DNA of 64,000 nucleotides from Pseudoalteromonas viridis (GTDB lineage: Bacteria; Pseudomonadota; Gammaproteobacteria; Enterobacterales; Alteromonadaceae), in the NCBI RefSeq assembly GCF_017742995.1, contig NZ_CP072425.1:1922001-1986000 (forward strand), read 5' to 3'. This document shows, one piece after another, positions 19,428-29,158 of this stretch. Within the stretch, counting starts at the first letter, position 1; the number at the start of each line of letters is the position of its first letter. A program made the position numbers and the translations under genes. The notes under the pieces were generated by a model that was given only the letters and a program-made list of their open reading frames with translations, ran no database searches and had not been told where the DNA came from.

Positions 19428-21287
19428 GTGTTAAACAAGTATCCAATGTGGAAATATTTACTTGTGCTCGCTGTGTTGGCCGTAGGTATTTTATACGCTA
19501 CACCTAACCTGTATGGTCGTGATCCGGCCATACAGGTTTCTGGTACTAAAGGTACCAATGCCGATCTCAGTGTGCTCGACCAGGTAAATAAAACACTTAA
19601 AGACAACAACCTCACCGTTAAATCAACGGCCCTTGAAGATGGCCAGGTATTGATCCGCTTCACCAACGTTGAAGATCAGCTCAAAGCGCAAGACCTGCTG
19701 CGCAATACTCTGAGTGAAGATTATATCTCTGCCATTAACATGTCCCCGGCACAGCCTGAGTGGTTAAAGAATTTGGGTGCTAACCCAATGAAACTGGGCC
19801 TGGACTTGAGCGGTGGTGTTCACTTCACGATGGAAGTTGACATGGCGACCGCCATGGACAAAGCATTTGAGCAGATGGAGCAGGACTATAAGAGCGACCT
19901 AAGAGAAGAAAAACTACGTTATCGTTCTATTCGTCGTGTTGCCAACAGCGACCGCATTCAGGTGGTCATGCGCTCTGATGAAGACCGCGATGCGGCTGAG
20001 CGCTTTTTGAAGAATCGCTACCCGGGTAACCTGTTTATCAACGACAGCAGCAATGGTCTGGCATTTTTCTCGACGCTGAGCGAGCCAAAAATCAAAGAGC
20101 TGCGTGACTACGCCATCAAGCAAAACGAAACCATCATTCGAAACCGGATCAACCAGCTGGGTGTTGCTGAGCCTAACGTACAGCGTCAGGGCGCTGAGCG
20201 TATTATCGTTCAGTTACCGGGTGTACAGGACACAGCACGTGCCAAAGAGATTTTAGGTGCGACGGCAACACTGGAATTCCGCGAAGTAGATCAAAATGCT
20301 GATGCCCGCGCCGCGGCGCAAGGTCGCGTGCCACCGGGCTCAGAAGTGATTATGCACCAGGCCGGTTATCCGGTCGTGGTGAAAAAGCGTGTGGTACTGG
20401 AAGGCTCGCACATTACCGGTGCACAGTCTGGCCTGGATGAGTATCAGCGTCCAAAAGTGAGCATCAACCTGGACAGCAAAGGTGGTGCGAAAATGAGTGC
20501 CTTTACCAAGCGCGCGATTGGCAAACCTATGGCAACCGTATTCATCGAATACAAGCCGTCGGGTAAAGTCGACAAAAATGGTAAGGCCCTGCCGCCAATT
20601 AAAGTGGAAGAAGTGATCAACGTGGCCACCATTCAGGCCCGTCTGAACAGCTCATTCCAGATCACCGGCATTAACACGCCAGCAGAAGCCCATAACCTGA
20701 GCCTGTTGTTGCGTGCAGGTGCGCTGGTTGCGCCTATCCAAATCGTTGAAGAACGTACTGTGGGTCCAAGCCTGGGTCAGGAAAACATTCAGGCTGGTAT
20801 GACAGCCGTTGTGCTGGGCTTTGCCTTCGTACTGGCATTTATGCTGATGTACTACAAAGGCTTTGGTCTGGTTGCCAACCTGGCGCTGGCTGCCAACCTG
20901 GTCATGATTGTGGGCGTTATGTCGATGATCCCGGGTGCCACGCTGACCTTACCGGGTATCGCCGGTATCGTACTGACCGTCGGTATGGCGGTAGATGCCA
21001 ACGTGCTTATTTTTGAGCGTATTCGTGAAGAGCTGGCAGAAGGGCGCAGTCCTCAGCAAGCAGTTCATCATGGCTATGACAGTGCTTTCAGTACCATTTT
21101 CGACGCCAACATTACCACGCTGATCGCGGCCGTGATCCTCTTCTCTGTAGGTACAGGTCCGATAGCAGGCTTCGCTGTAACGCTGGCGATTGGTATTTTA
21201 ACGTCGATGTTTACGGCTATCGTCGGTACCCGTGCGGTGATCAATGCGGTCATCGGTGGCAAGCGTATTAACTCGCTTTCAATCTAG
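19428..21287 (+). CDS. secD: Protein translocase subunit SecD
   Basis: SecD works with SecF as a proton-driven RND-type motor that pulls secreted proteins out of the Sec channel on the periplasmic side. The 619-residue protein has an N-terminal transmembrane helix, a large periplasmic P1 region with [16 protein letters not shown] near residue 125, and five helices in the C-terminal 170 residues. The proton-relay helix contains [18 protein letters not shown]. The start is GTG with AAGGATG upstream. secF follows after 9 bases. Confidence 0.96.
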   Translation: MLNKYPMWKYLLVLAVLAVGILYATPNLYGRDPAIQVSGTKGTNADLSVLDQVNKTLKDNNLTVKSTALEDGQVLIRFTNVEDQLKAQDLLRNTLSEDYISAINMSPAQPEWLKNLGANPMKLGLDLSGGVHFTMEVDMATAMDKAFEQMEQDYKSDLREEKLRYRSIRRVANSDRIQVVMRSDEDRDAAERFLKNRYPGNLFINDSSNGLAFFSTLSEPKIKELRDYAIKQNETIIRNRINQLGVAEPNVQRQGAERIIVQLPGVQDTARAKEILGATATLEFREVDQNADARAAAQGRVPPGSEVIMHQAGYPVVVKKRVVLEGSHITGAQSGLDEYQRPKVSINLDSKGGAKMSAFTKRAIGKPMATVFIEYKPSGKVDKNGKALPPIKVEEVINVATIQARLNSSFQITGINTPAEAHNLSLLLRAGALVAPIQIVEERTVGPSLGQENIQAGMTAVVLGFAFVLAFMLMYYKGFGLVANLALAANLVMIVGVMSMIPGATLTLPGIAGIVLTVGMAVDANVLIFERIREELAEGRSPQQAVHHGYDSAFSTIFDANITTLIAAVILFSVGTGPIAGFAVTLAIGILTSMFTAIVGTRAVINAVIGGKRINSLSI

Positions 21288-21296
21288 GAGACGGAC

Positions 21297-22238
21297 ATGC
21301 AGTTATTAAGAATCAAAGACACTATCCGCTTTATGGCGGCGCGCAAAGTGTCGATGGCGTTTTCTGCGCTACTGATCCTGGCGTCTGTTTTCAGCCTGGC
21401 TTACAAAGGCATGAACATGGGTCTGGATTTTACCGGTGGTACGGCGGTTGAAGTGGGTTTTTCTCAGCCTGCCGACTTACCGAAAGTGCGTAGCACGCTG
21501 GCTGAAAATGGTTTCCCGGATGCGTCGGTGACGTTATTTGGTTCAAGTCAGGACGTACTGGTACGCCTGGCGCCGCGCGATGACGTGAAAGCCGAGATCC
21601 TGGGTAACCAGCTGGTTGACGCACTGAAACAGGTTGACAGCAATGTTGAGATGCGCCGCATCGAGTTTGTTGGCCCGAGTGTGGGTGAGGATCTGAAAGA
21701 GCAGGGGGGTCTGGCAATGCTGACCGCACTGCTGTGTATCCTTATCTATGTTGCGTTTCGTTTCGAATGGCGCTTTGCTGTGGGCGCGGTTGCCGCTTTG
21801 TTCCACGATGTGATCCTGACCATGGGTCTGTTTTCACTGCTGGGATTGGAGTTTGACCTGACCATTCTGGCCGCTATCCTGGCCGTGATAGGTTACTCGC
21901 TCAACGATACCATTGTTGTATCAGACCGGATCCGTGAAAACTTCCGTAAGGTGCGCATTGACGATACGCTGGAGATCATCGATATCTCACTGACTCAGAC
22001 GCTAAACCGTACCTTAGTGACGTCAATCACGACCATTCTGGTATTGGTTGCCTTGTTTGTCTGGGGTGGCCAGACTATCCATGGTTTTGCCACAGCGCTG
22101 CTGTTCGGTGTATTCATTGGTACTTACTCGTCGGTCTATGTGGCCAGCTCTGTGGCGGTGGCCATGGGCGTGAGTAAAGAAGATTTGATCCCGGTTGAAG
22201 TGGAAAAAGAAGGCGCCGATCTGGATGCCATGCCATAA
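21297..22238 (+). CDS. secF: Protein translocase subunit SecF
   Basis: SecF is the partner of SecD in the inner membrane. Its 313 residues include GLDFTGGTAVEVGF after the first helix, and the RND relay segment YSLNDTIVVSDRIREN in the C-terminal membrane domain. TAGGAG precedes the ATG. It closes the yajC-secD-secF operon, with a strong terminator immediately after. Confidence 0.96.
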   Translation: MQLLRIKDTIRFMAARKVSMAFSALLILASVFSLAYKGMNMGLDFTGGTAVEVGFSQPADLPKVRSTLAENGFPDASVTLFGSSQDVLVRLAPRDDVKAEILGNQLVDALKQVDSNVEMRRIEFVGPSVGEDLKEQGGLAMLTALLCILIYVAFRFEWRFAVGAVAALFHDVILTMGLFSLLGLEFDLTILAAILAVIGYSLNDTIVVSDRIRENFRKVRIDDTLEIIDISLTQTLNRTLVTSITTILVLVALFVWGGQTIHGFATALLFGVFIGTYSSVYVASSVAVAMGVSKEDLIPVEVEKEGADLDAMP

Positions 22239-22255
22239 TCAACTAGCAATGTAAT

Positions 22256-22285
22256 AAAAAGCCGCGATTGTATCGCGGCTTTTTT
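22256..22285 (+). terminator. Rho-independent terminator after secF
   Basis: AAAAAGCCGCGAT pairs with ATCGCGGCTTTTT across a 3-base loop. It is a strong intrinsic terminator, and its A/T flanks would let it work in both directions. Confidence 0.9.
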
Positions 22286-22306
22286 GTCACCACAGGAGCA
22301 CAGCGA

Positions 22307-22885
22307 ATGCGAAAGGAATTAACAGCACTGATCGGCCTGGCGCTACTTGGCTGCTCGGAGCAAGCCGAGCAGGCAAATGCGAGTACAGCAACACCCATCC
22401 AGCCTCGGGATACACTGCACCGCTACCGGTTGATCGCCAGCGATCTACTTACCAATATTCGGATCCAGACACCGGCTGAGGCCATAGCACAACAGGCTGA
22501 GGGTTTGATGCACGAAGCAGGCCCCGTGTTGGCACACTTTAACCAGGCCTATCCACAATGCGGGGCTTACCTGGATGCCGTGCTTGGTGCAGTCCAAATG
22601 CTACCGACGCTGACTTTGCAGCAGCTTGAGCAGGACTATCATGATGCCCAAGCACTGCCGACTCTGGCTGATCCTGTGTGTTATCACCCTAAAGAGTTAT
22701 TGGTTCACCCCGCCAAAGTGGCTGTGATGGCCAAAGCTGGGCTGAGCGATGATGAGGCATATCTGGATGCTGAACTGGATCTGGTCGAATTAATGGCCCA
22801 TGTTGAGCAAGTCAGGCTGGCATTTAAGCGCGCCAAGACAGCGACTGAGTCATTGGAAGTTGCAAATGATTCAACAACAAATTAG
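22307..22885 (+). CDS. Putative lipoprotein, DUF3080-type or unknown
   Basis: The 192-residue protein begins with a lipoprotein signal: MRKE, a hydrophobic core, and the lipobox LLGC with Cys16 as the lipidation site. The mature part is helical, rich in Q, L and A, with two further cysteines (PQCGAY and PVCYHP). I do not recognise the family with any certainty, and the DUF named in the call is only a guess. The open frame extends into the secF terminator, but ATG 22307 has AGGAG upstream and gives the signal peptide. Its position after secF is probably incidental. Confidence 0.68.
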   Translation: MRKELTALIGLALLGCSEQAEQANASTATPIQPRDTLHRYRLIASDLLTNIRIQTPAEAIAQQAEGLMHEAGPVLAHFNQAYPQCGAYLDAVLGAVQMLPTLTLQQLEQDYHDAQALPTLADPVCYHPKELLVHPAKVAVMAKAGLSDDEAYLDAELDLVELMAHVEQVRLAFKRAKTATESLEVANDSTTN

Positions 22886-22972
22886 GTACAATCGTCCTTT
22901 TGACATATAACTGTCATGTAAAATTGTTAATTTGTTCGATTATCAATCAACTCTCATCTTGGTCATCGAGCA

Positions 22973-24760
22973 GTGGACTCAACGCAGATCCTTTTGGATG
23001 AAATCATCGCAAACCAGGCCGTATACACGGCATTCCAGCCAATTTATGACTTGGCAAAGGAGCAAGTGCTCGGCTTCGAGGCGCTCAGCCGTGGTAAGCG
23101 AGGCTCTGCGCTGGAGCAACCAGACAGCCTGTTTGCGGCTGCCAGTCGCTATGATCGGCTGTCTGAGCTGGAATTATTATGCCGCCAAAGAGCGATCACG
23201 CAATTTGTGGCGCAACAACTCCCCGGTAAGCTGTTTCTGAATGTCAGTCCAAAAGCCTTGCTGGATCCGCGTCACCCCAAAGGCGAAACCTTACATCTGG
23301 TTGAGCAGGCCGGGCTGGCAGCCAGCCGCATTGTGATTGAGGTGACTGAGCAGGATAAAGTGGATGATGGCTTTTTACTGTTAAAAACCATTGCCCATTA
23401 CCGCCAGCTCGGATTCACCATTGCCATTGACGACCTGGGGGCGGGCTATTCGGGACTAAAGCAGTGGTCTGAGTTATGTCCTGATTTTGTTAAGGTGGAT
23501 CGCTACTTTATCGATTATTGCGACCAGAGCATCGTCAAACGAGAGTTTCTGAAATCTATCATTGAACTGGCAAAAGCAACCAACACCGCAGTCATTGCAG
23601 AAGGGATCGAGCGTATGGAAGAGCTCGCTTTGCTGGAGCAGCTGGGGATTGTGAACGCGCAAGGGTATCTGTTGGCTAAACCCAGTGAACATCCCAACTG
23701 CGAGATGATTAATCTGGCCCAGCATCGTCATACTGACAATAAAGACAATCCGTTTGAGCAGTCCATTGCGATTGGCTGGCTGGCTAAAGATGTGGCTGCG
23801 ATCCACACCTGTACGCAGTGTCTCGATGCGCATCGGCATTTTGAGCGAGATAAGCGGCTGATGAGTTTGACGGTCGTGAATGACGCCAGAGAGCCGGTGG
23901 GGTTGTTGCACCGGGATCAGCTCACCGAAGTCTTCGCAGCCCCTTATGGCCATGCGTTATTCGATAAAAAGCCTGTAACAGAGCTGATGGATAAGCAGCC
24001 TTTGGTTGTGGATGAGCAGGAGCAGCTCGACAGTGTCAGCCAACTGATCACTGAGCATGAGTTCGACATCCGGCGACACATTATTATTACCAGGGAAGGG
24101 CGCTACCTGGGTCTGGCACCGCTACGGGATATTCTCAAGCATATTACCGATGAAAAAATTCGTCATGCGCAACACGCCAACCCGCTGACCATGTTACCGG
24201 GTAATGTGGCTATCAATGAAGCGATTGAGCAGCGTTTGCGGGCCATGCATGGGTTTTCACTGGCTTATATCGACCTCAATCATTTCAAGCAGTTTAACGA
24301 CCTGTACGGGTACGCCAGTGGCGACAGCGTGATTAAGTTGCTGGCCGAAGTCACTGTGGCTGTGTGCAAGCACAGTCATTGTTTTGTGGGCCATATCGGC
24401 GGCGATGACTTTATGGTGGTGTTTGACAATGATGATGCTGAGACTTTATGCCATGAGATAATCCAACGCTTTGAAGCCCAGTCTAAAGCTTTTTTCACTC
24501 CGGAGCATGTGGCGGCCGGCGGGTACTGGGCCAGTAACCGGGAAGGACAGAAACAATTTGTCCCTTTACTGACGTTATCGATCGGTTTGGTCTCTCCGGA
24601 CGTAGAATCTTGTAGTAACAGTCATCAGGTTGCTGCATTGGCAACGGATGCCAAAAAAGAGGCCAAACGATACCGCAATAGTTATCTGTTTGTCTGCAAC
24701 CGCCGTAAGCCCAGCGCACCCGTAGTACGCCTGGACGCAGTCAGCAGCGATTTCGCTTGA
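22973..24760 (+). CDS. EAL-CBS-GGDEF cyclic-di-GMP protein
   Basis: A 595-residue cytoplasmic protein with an N-terminal EAL domain (about 5-245), a CBS pair (about 265-390) and a C-terminal GGDEF domain (about 405-580). The EAL residues are kept (GFEALSRG, LNVSPKAL, VIEVTEQD, IDDLGAGYSG, VKVDRYF, VIAEGIE), so phosphodiesterase activity is likely. The diguanylate cyclase signature is GGDDF, a permitted variant. CBS domains usually sense adenine nucleotides. The start is GTG with a weak ribosome site; no closer alternative start is convincing. Confidence 0.86.
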   Translation: MDSTQILLDEIIANQAVYTAFQPIYDLAKEQVLGFEALSRGKRGSALEQPDSLFAAASRYDRLSELELLCRQRAITQFVAQQLPGKLFLNVSPKALLDPRHPKGETLHLVEQAGLAASRIVIEVTEQDKVDDGFLLLKTIAHYRQLGFTIAIDDLGAGYSGLKQWSELCPDFVKVDRYFIDYCDQSIVKREFLKSIIELAKATNTAVIAEGIERMEELALLEQLGIVNAQGYLLAKPSEHPNCEMINLAQHRHTDNKDNPFEQSIAIGWLAKDVAAIHTCTQCLDAHRHFERDKRLMSLTVVNDAREPVGLLHRDQLTEVFAAPYGHALFDKKPVTELMDKQPLVVDEQEQLDSVSQLITEHEFDIRRHIIITREGRYLGLAPLRDILKHITDEKIRHAQHANPLTMLPGNVAINEAIEQRLRAMHGFSLAYIDLNHFKQFNDLYGYASGDSVIKLLAEVTVAVCKHSHCFVGHIGGDDFMVVFDNDDAETLCHEIIQRFEAQSKAFFTPEHVAAGGYWASNREGQKQFVPLLTLSIGLVSPDVESCSNSHQVAALATDAKKEAKRYRNSYLFVCNRRKPSAPVVRLDAVSSDFA

Positions 24761-24866
24761 GTATTGTTGCAGTTCAGTACGCTAAGGTGTAGTTTGAAAG
24801 TCAACAACGTCAGTGTCTGGGATGCCAAATTGCAGCACTGATAATTCAATGTGGGCTAGGTGGTGT

Positions 24867-25658
24867 ATGGTAAAACGGGTTATGTATCTGATGCTAATAC
24901 TGCTTGGTGTGGTTGCCGAAGCGAAACCAAGCATCTATGTTGCCAAGGAAATGCGTCCCCTCTATGACCGCGATTTATTCCTTTATGAATTGCTCGACTT
25001 ATCCCTCAAAGCGGCCGAATATCCGGTTGATATCCAACATGTTAAGGTGCATCCTCATCAGCAACGCACCCTGCTCGCGCTGAGTAAAGGCGAAGTTGAC
25101 TTACACTGGAGCATGTCGAGTCCGGCGCGAGAAAAGCTGGCAATTGCGGTTAAATTCCCCCTGTTTGATGGTCTGATCGGCAAGCGTGCCTTGCTGGTCC
25201 ATCGCGCACAGCTGGCTCGTTTTGAAGCGGTGAAGGATAAAGCGGCACTGGCCAAGCTGGTTGCTGTACAAGGGCATGACTGGCCCGATACAAAAATACT
25301 GGCAGTCAATGGCTTAAAGGTCAGGCCGATTGTGAATTATCAGGCGATGTTTGACTTGATCCTGACACAAAAAGCGGACTATTTTCCCCGCTCGGTGATA
25401 GAGGTAGATTCCGAGCTGGCGGCACAGTCGGCCACGGATTTGGTCAAGCTCCCCGGCGTTTATCTGTCGTATCCGGCACATTTCTACTTTTTTGTGAACA
25501 AACAAAAACCACAGCTGGCAGAGAAACTGGCGCTGGGACTATCGCGTTTGAAAGAAAGCGGTGAGTATCGGCAGCTATTGGCGCGCTACTTTGATCTTTC
25601 CTTTTTGAGCACTGCAAGGCCGATATATCTCGACAACCCGTTCTTCCACACAGACTGA
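24867..25658 (+). CDS. Periplasmic solute-binding-like protein
   Basis: 263 residues with a signal peptide (MVKRVMYLMLILLGVVAEA, cut near residue 19) and a mature part that resembles the type II periplasmic binding fold of the SBP_bac_3 group. Typical elements are the middle GEVDLHWSMSSPAREKLAIAV and the closing helix LALGLSRLKESGEYRQLLARYF. No transporter genes are adjacent, so it may be a free-standing sensor or binding protein like others in marine gammaproteobacteria. The start was placed at ATG 24867, because upstream extension would spoil the signal peptide. It ends tail to tail, without a gap, against the next gene. Confidence 0.75.
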   Translation: MVKRVMYLMLILLGVVAEAKPSIYVAKEMRPLYDRDLFLYELLDLSLKAAEYPVDIQHVKVHPHQQRTLLALSKGEVDLHWSMSSPAREKLAIAVKFPLFDGLIGKRALLVHRAQLARFEAVKDKAALAKLVAVQGHDWPDTKILAVNGLKVRPIVNYQAMFDLILTQKADYFPRSVIEVDSELAAQSATDLVKLPGVYLSYPAHFYFFVNKQKPQLAEKLALGLSRLKESGEYRQLLARYFDLSFLSTARPIYLDNPFFHTD

Positions 25659-26252
25659 TTATTCGCTGAACTGCTGATAGCTTTTGAACGCGAGTAATGA
25701 CAGTGTGCCACACACTGACGCATAAAATAGATAGCCCGTGATCTCGAACGCATAGAAAAAGAACGTGATGTCATAACCCAGGCCATTACGCAGATAGTTT
25801 TCCGATAAAGCAAGAAAACTGATGATCACGGTGAGCAGACACAGCCAGAGTAATAAGCCGTCAGCAAAAGTGTAGTAGACCCGGCGGGTTGGAAAAATAC
25901 GTTGGCTCAACTCAACCCGGTAGGTCAGTAGCACCAGTAAAATCACTTCTTTGACAATATGCAGGCCGAAAATAATACTGTTCTGGAGCAGGCGGTTATG
26001 TTGCTCTGAGCTTAAGCTGATCAGACCGGTTGTAAAGATCAGGTTTTCGTAGGCAATGGGAAACAGGGCCAGGCCAGCCAAACCGCATAAGTTTAAATCT
26101 CTGAGTTTTATTCCGATGACAAAAATGCCTGCAAGGAGCAAGGAATAGAGTGAAAACACATAAAAGGTGGCGTCACGCAGGATAATCAATATCAGGCTGA
26201 GTATCCCTATGATAATCAGCAACTGTATATTGATGTAGCGTAAGTGGGCCAT
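25659..26252 (-). CDS. Multi-pass membrane protein, paralogue B of a tandem pair
   Basis: I do not recognise this family. The 197-residue protein has about six hydrophobic helices and short polar links. It is clearly a paralogue of the next gene upstream: both carry NRLLQNSxIFGL, VLLTYRVE, TFAD and GYDITFFFYAFEITGYL in the same order. The open frame extends to 26282, but ATG 26252 has GGGAG with a 7-base spacer. It has its own candidate promoter at 26295-26322. With the upstream paralogue and a 40-residue leader-peptide-like gene it forms a three-gene cassette; an immunity, sensor or export role would be speculation. Confidence 0.7.
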   Translation of the reverse strand: MAHLRYINIQLLIIIGILSLILIILRDATFYVFSLYSLLLAGIFVIGIKLRDLNLCGLAGLALFPIAYENLIFTTGLISLSSEQHNRLLQNSIIFGLHIVKEVILLVLLTYRVELSQRIFPTRRVYYTFADGLLLWLCLLTVIISFLALSENYLRNGLGYDITFFFYAFEITGYLFYASVCGTLSLLAFKSYQQFSE

Positions 26253-26294
26253 ACTGCGGCTCCCTGAGTGGGCTAAAGACAAACCTGGCGTCAG

Positions 26295-26322
26295 ATTATA
26301 CAGGTTTGCCTTTGTATGTTAA
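26295..26322 (-). promoter_or_regulatory. Strong promoter ahead of paralogue B
   Basis: On the minus strand TTAACA (26322-26317, 5 of 6) and a perfect TATAAT (26300-26295) are 16 bases apart. The -10 lies in the loop of an AAACCTG/CAGGTTT hairpin that may itself attenuate read-through from the upstream paralogue. The transcript would start about 36 bases before the ATG at 26252. Confidence 0.6.
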
Positions 26323-26939
26323 CTGCGCTTTTTGATCGAAGGTACTTTCAATTCATAGGCTTCTTTGTACGAGATCACCGTGAGCGCAACCAGCATGGCA
26401 CAGATGGTGGAAAATATCAGGTAGCCTGTAATTTCAAAGGCGTAGAAGAAGAAAGTGATATCGTAGCCTTTGGCATTGCGGAAATAGTTTTCTATCAGGG
26501 CGAAAAAGCTGATGGCCGCGCCAATCAAATATAGCCAGGGCATCATGCTATCCGCAAAGGTGGCGCGGATCTGGTGCTTGGGAAACAGCCATTTGGTGAT
26601 TTCAACGCGATAGGTGAGCAGCACTAAGATCAACAGCTCTCTGGCCATGGAGAGGCCGAATATCACACTGTTTTGCAGCAGGCGATTCTCTTCTTCGGAA
26701 TACAGGCTGATCAGTCCGGTGGAAAACAGCAGGTTTTCTATCAGAATGGATGATAAGTTCATCATTGCAAGCACGCAAATATTGATGTCCTTAATCCGTA
26801 ATCCTATCAGGAACACCAGTGAGATGATCGCAATACAAGAGAGGATGAACACATAGGTTGCATCCTGCATAATAAAAATAACTACTACCATCACGACGTA
26901 TGGTAGTAGTAGGTCTTTGATCGATAAATCCTTTGTCAT
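26319..26939 (-). CDS. Multi-pass membrane protein, paralogue A of a tandem pair
   Basis: A 206-residue membrane protein of no family I recognise, with about six hydrophobic segments and a basic C-terminal tail (VPSIKKRS). It shares long blocks with the downstream paralogue, including ENLLFSTGLISL, EEENRLLQNSVIFGL, LLTYRVE and GYDITFFFYAFEITGYL, so the two arose by tandem duplication. Its ATG overlaps the stop of the 40-codon gene upstream (ATGA), which implies translational coupling. No catalytic motif is visible. Confidence 0.72.
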   Translation of the reverse strand: MTKDLSIKDLLLPYVVMVVVIFIMQDATYVFILSCIAIISLVFLIGLRIKDINICVLAMMNLSSILIENLLFSTGLISLYSEEENRLLQNSVIFGLSMARELLILVLLTYRVEITKWLFPKHQIRATFADSMMPWLYLIGAAISFFALIENYFRNAKGYDITFFFYAFEITGYLIFSTICAMLVALTVISYKEAYELKVPSIKKRS

Positions 26940-27058
26940 GTCGAAGTACGTTTTATCTCATTTTTTTGGGAAGTTTGCTGGGCATAGGGCCGTACAGGGT
27001 GTAACACACTGGAACCGGCAGCGACTTTTTGGCAATCAGTAAATGAAAGAGTTTTCAT
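26936..27058 (-). CDS. 40-residue peptide with double-glycine-type leader, putative
   Basis: A short gene supported by AAGGA 8 bases before its ATG and by an ATGA overlap with the membrane protein gene that follows. The first 15 residues, MKTLSFTDCQKVAAG, fit the double-glycine leader pattern in register if cleavage follows Gly15: Leu and Ser at -12 and -11, an acidic residue at -8, an aliphatic residue at -4, and small residues at -2 and -1. The -2 residue is alanine, which is less usual. The remaining 25 residues are polar and basic, without cysteine, and start SSVLHPVRPYAQQ. No C39-peptidase ABC transporter is in the window. It may be a peptide precursor or merely a translated leader. Confidence 0.5.
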   Translation of the reverse strand: MKTLSFTDCQKVAAGSSVLHPVRPYAQQTSQKNEIKRTST

Positions 27059-27400
27059 ATCGATATTCCTTATGTCATTGTTGTTGGCCTAACCAAAACG
27101 ACTACATAAACTGGCTAGTCTGCTTCTTAGAGTATAGGCACAGCTTCCGCCTTTGCTCATTCATCATCGAATAACGTGCTAATAGCGGCGACGCAGTTCT
27201 GATGAATAGGGTGTGCTTTCAGACCTATCATATATGATTAATTTCATACTGCACAACATAAGTCTATTAAGCTCTGGTTAATAAATTTACCACCAAGACC
27301 AGAAAAGTGAAATGAAATTTTTCATATAACTTTAATTTAATGTTAATTTATTTTTTGGTTTCACTTTTTTTACTTGAAAATCTGAATATTAACTAAACAA
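27059..27400. other. AT-rich intergenic region upstream of the peptide cassette
   Basis: 342 bases with no gene. It holds a perfect 12-bp palindrome ATCATATATGAT (27227-27238), a possible -10 TATACT for the cassette on the minus strand (27136-27131, -35 poor), and an inverted repeat AAAAGTGAAA/TTTCACTTTT (27303-27312 and 27359-27368). The inverted repeat surrounds very AT-rich sequence just past the chemoreceptor gene and may end that transcript. Confidence 0.5.
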
Positions 27401-29032
27401 CTAAACTTTAAATTTTGCCATTTCTTTTTCCAGCTGATGGGTCAATGCCGTAATACTGTCAGTTGCCTGATGGGCATGGTGCGAGACCTGTGCAGTCTGG
27501 CTGGCGGTATCTGAGATGGTCACAACGCGCTGAGCGGTATCTTCTCCGGCTGCCAGCTGCTCTTTGGCTGCTTGCGCAATCTGGTCGCTCATTTGCGATA
27601 TGGCACTGAGCGACTCGGCTACCCGTTTCAGTGCGTCACTGGCCTCACTCGACATAGTCACCGTTTTTTCACTGGTGGCGATGCTGAGAGTGACCGATGC
27701 TTTGGCTTCCTGCGTTGCGGATTGCAGATTGCCAATCATGGTGTGAATTTCTTCCGTGCTGGTCTGTGTGCGTTGTGCCAGCTGTCTGACTTCATCGGCC
27801 ACAACGGCGAAGCCGCGCCCCTGTTCACCCGCACGGGCAGCCTCAATCGCGGCATTCAGCGCCAGCAGATTGGTTTGCTCTGCAATGCTTTGGATCACAC
27901 TCAGTACGTTGGCAATGTTTTTTACTTCCTCATCCAGCACCTGGATATTATTGCCAGCACTGTCAATTTGCTGCTCCAGCAAGGCAATCGCTTCCGAGGC
28001 TTTGGTCGTCAGCTTATCGGCGCTTTGTCCCTGGCCCTCGGCTTGCTGCACTGATTCTGCGGCTTGTTCAGCATGTTCTACTACGGTCTGTGCTGAGGCG
28101 GTGAGTTCGGTAATGGCCGAGGCGACCATCTGAGTTTCTTCGCTCAGGCTGCGGGTGAGTGATTCCAGTTCATTCGAGCGTGTTTCGCCATTGTGGCTTT
28201 GCTCGTTGAGTGAATCACTGACCGACTTGAGCCCACCAACCACACCTTTGAGACCCTGCTGCATGTATTCCATGCCCGCCAGAATGCTGTCTGGTTTTGC
28301 GTTATCACTGTGGATCTTCGATGTCAGGTTGCCACGGGATACCTCCTGAACAATTTTCAGCACGTCATCCAGCTCCGCGCCCAGTTTGTTAGACAGCGAC
28401 AGTCCGAAGCGGGTTAACGCAAAGGTCAGTGCAACGGCAATGAGTAAGGACAAGGATGCCAGCCAGATAGCCGTATCCCAATAGCGTTCGTCGACCTCCT
28501 GGTAGCTTATCCCGGTGCCGACATACCAGCCGAACAAAGGGGTTTTTTGCACTACCGACGTCATGGCAGCTACGCTGCCGTTACGCTCTGATGTCCAGTT
28601 GTAGGTAATAATGCGGTTCGTCTGAGAGCCGACCAGGCGCTCTACCATTCTGCCAATGCTGTTGCCACTGGCATCTTTGAAGTCGTTAAAGCTGGTATCG
28701 TGAAGGTGGGGGTCATGGGGAGCGGCAATAAAATTTAGCTTGCTGTCGACCACATACACATATTCAGAGTCGTGATATTTATTTTCCCTGAGGATTTGTG
28801 AGGCCAGGGTTTTCGCTTGTGCCTCAGTCAGGTCACCGCTGCGCACGAACCCTTCGAACTGCAACACGATATTTGCGGTGCTCTTCATTAGCTGATTGAT
28901 GCGCGCAATGTTATCAGTTTCGCTGGCGTGTCTGAGAGATTGCAGCCCAACGATCGCAACCAGGATGAGCGCGGTAAAAATGGAGGCTGCAAATAGAATG
29001 ATTTTTGTTCTTAAAGTGAATGATGAAAACAC
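27401..29032 (-). CDS. Methyl-accepting chemotaxis protein with single Cache domain
   Basis: A 543-residue transmembrane chemoreceptor. A first helix (about 10-30) is followed by a periplasmic domain of the sCache_2 type (about 35-185, with [18 protein letters not shown] and [18 protein letters not shown]), a second helix (about 190-210), HAMP and the signalling domain. The hairpin tip [20 protein letters not shown] is intact, so it should couple to CheA/CheW. No C-terminal CheR-binding pentapeptide is seen. The ligand is unknown; Cache domains of this type often bind small carboxylates. The start is GTG with AGGGG upstream. Confidence 0.9.
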   Translation of the reverse strand: MFSSFTLRTKIILFAASIFTALILVAIVGLQSLRHASETDNIARINQLMKSTANIVLQFEGFVRSGDLTEAQAKTLASQILRENKYHDSEYVYVVDSKLNFIAAPHDPHLHDTSFNDFKDASGNSIGRMVERLVGSQTNRIITYNWTSERNGSVAAMTSVVQKTPLFGWYVGTGISYQEVDERYWDTAIWLASLSLLIAVALTFALTRFGLSLSNKLGAELDDVLKIVQEVSRGNLTSKIHSDNAKPDSILAGMEYMQQGLKGVVGGLKSVSDSLNEQSHNGETRSNELESLTRSLSEETQMVASAITELTASAQTVVEHAEQAAESVQQAEGQGQSADKLTTKASEAIALLEQQIDSAGNNIQVLDEEVKNIANVLSVIQSIAEQTNLLALNAAIEAARAGEQGRGFAVVADEVRQLAQRTQTSTEEIHTMIGNLQSATQEAKASVTLSIATSEKTVTMSSEASDALKRVAESLSAISQMSDQIAQAAKEQLAAGEDTAQRVVTISDTASQTAQVSHHAHQATDSITALTHQLEKEMAKFKV

Positions 29033-29158
29033 GTGATGCCCCTGTAGCAGAACCTGACTTAATGATTTAACACGAAATCCTTATTGTGGAAAGCTGAAAA
29101 GCATCACTAAGCCCGGAATTTTAGATGATTTTTCCTCACTATAGGGGGTGACAGCGTT

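Noticed and set aside
27121..27180. Sigma28-type (FliA) or strong sigma70 promoter near the chemoreceptor and peptide cassette
   Set aside because: No TAAA-N15-GCCGATAA pattern could be found before the chemoreceptor gene, and the TATACT here has a poor -35.
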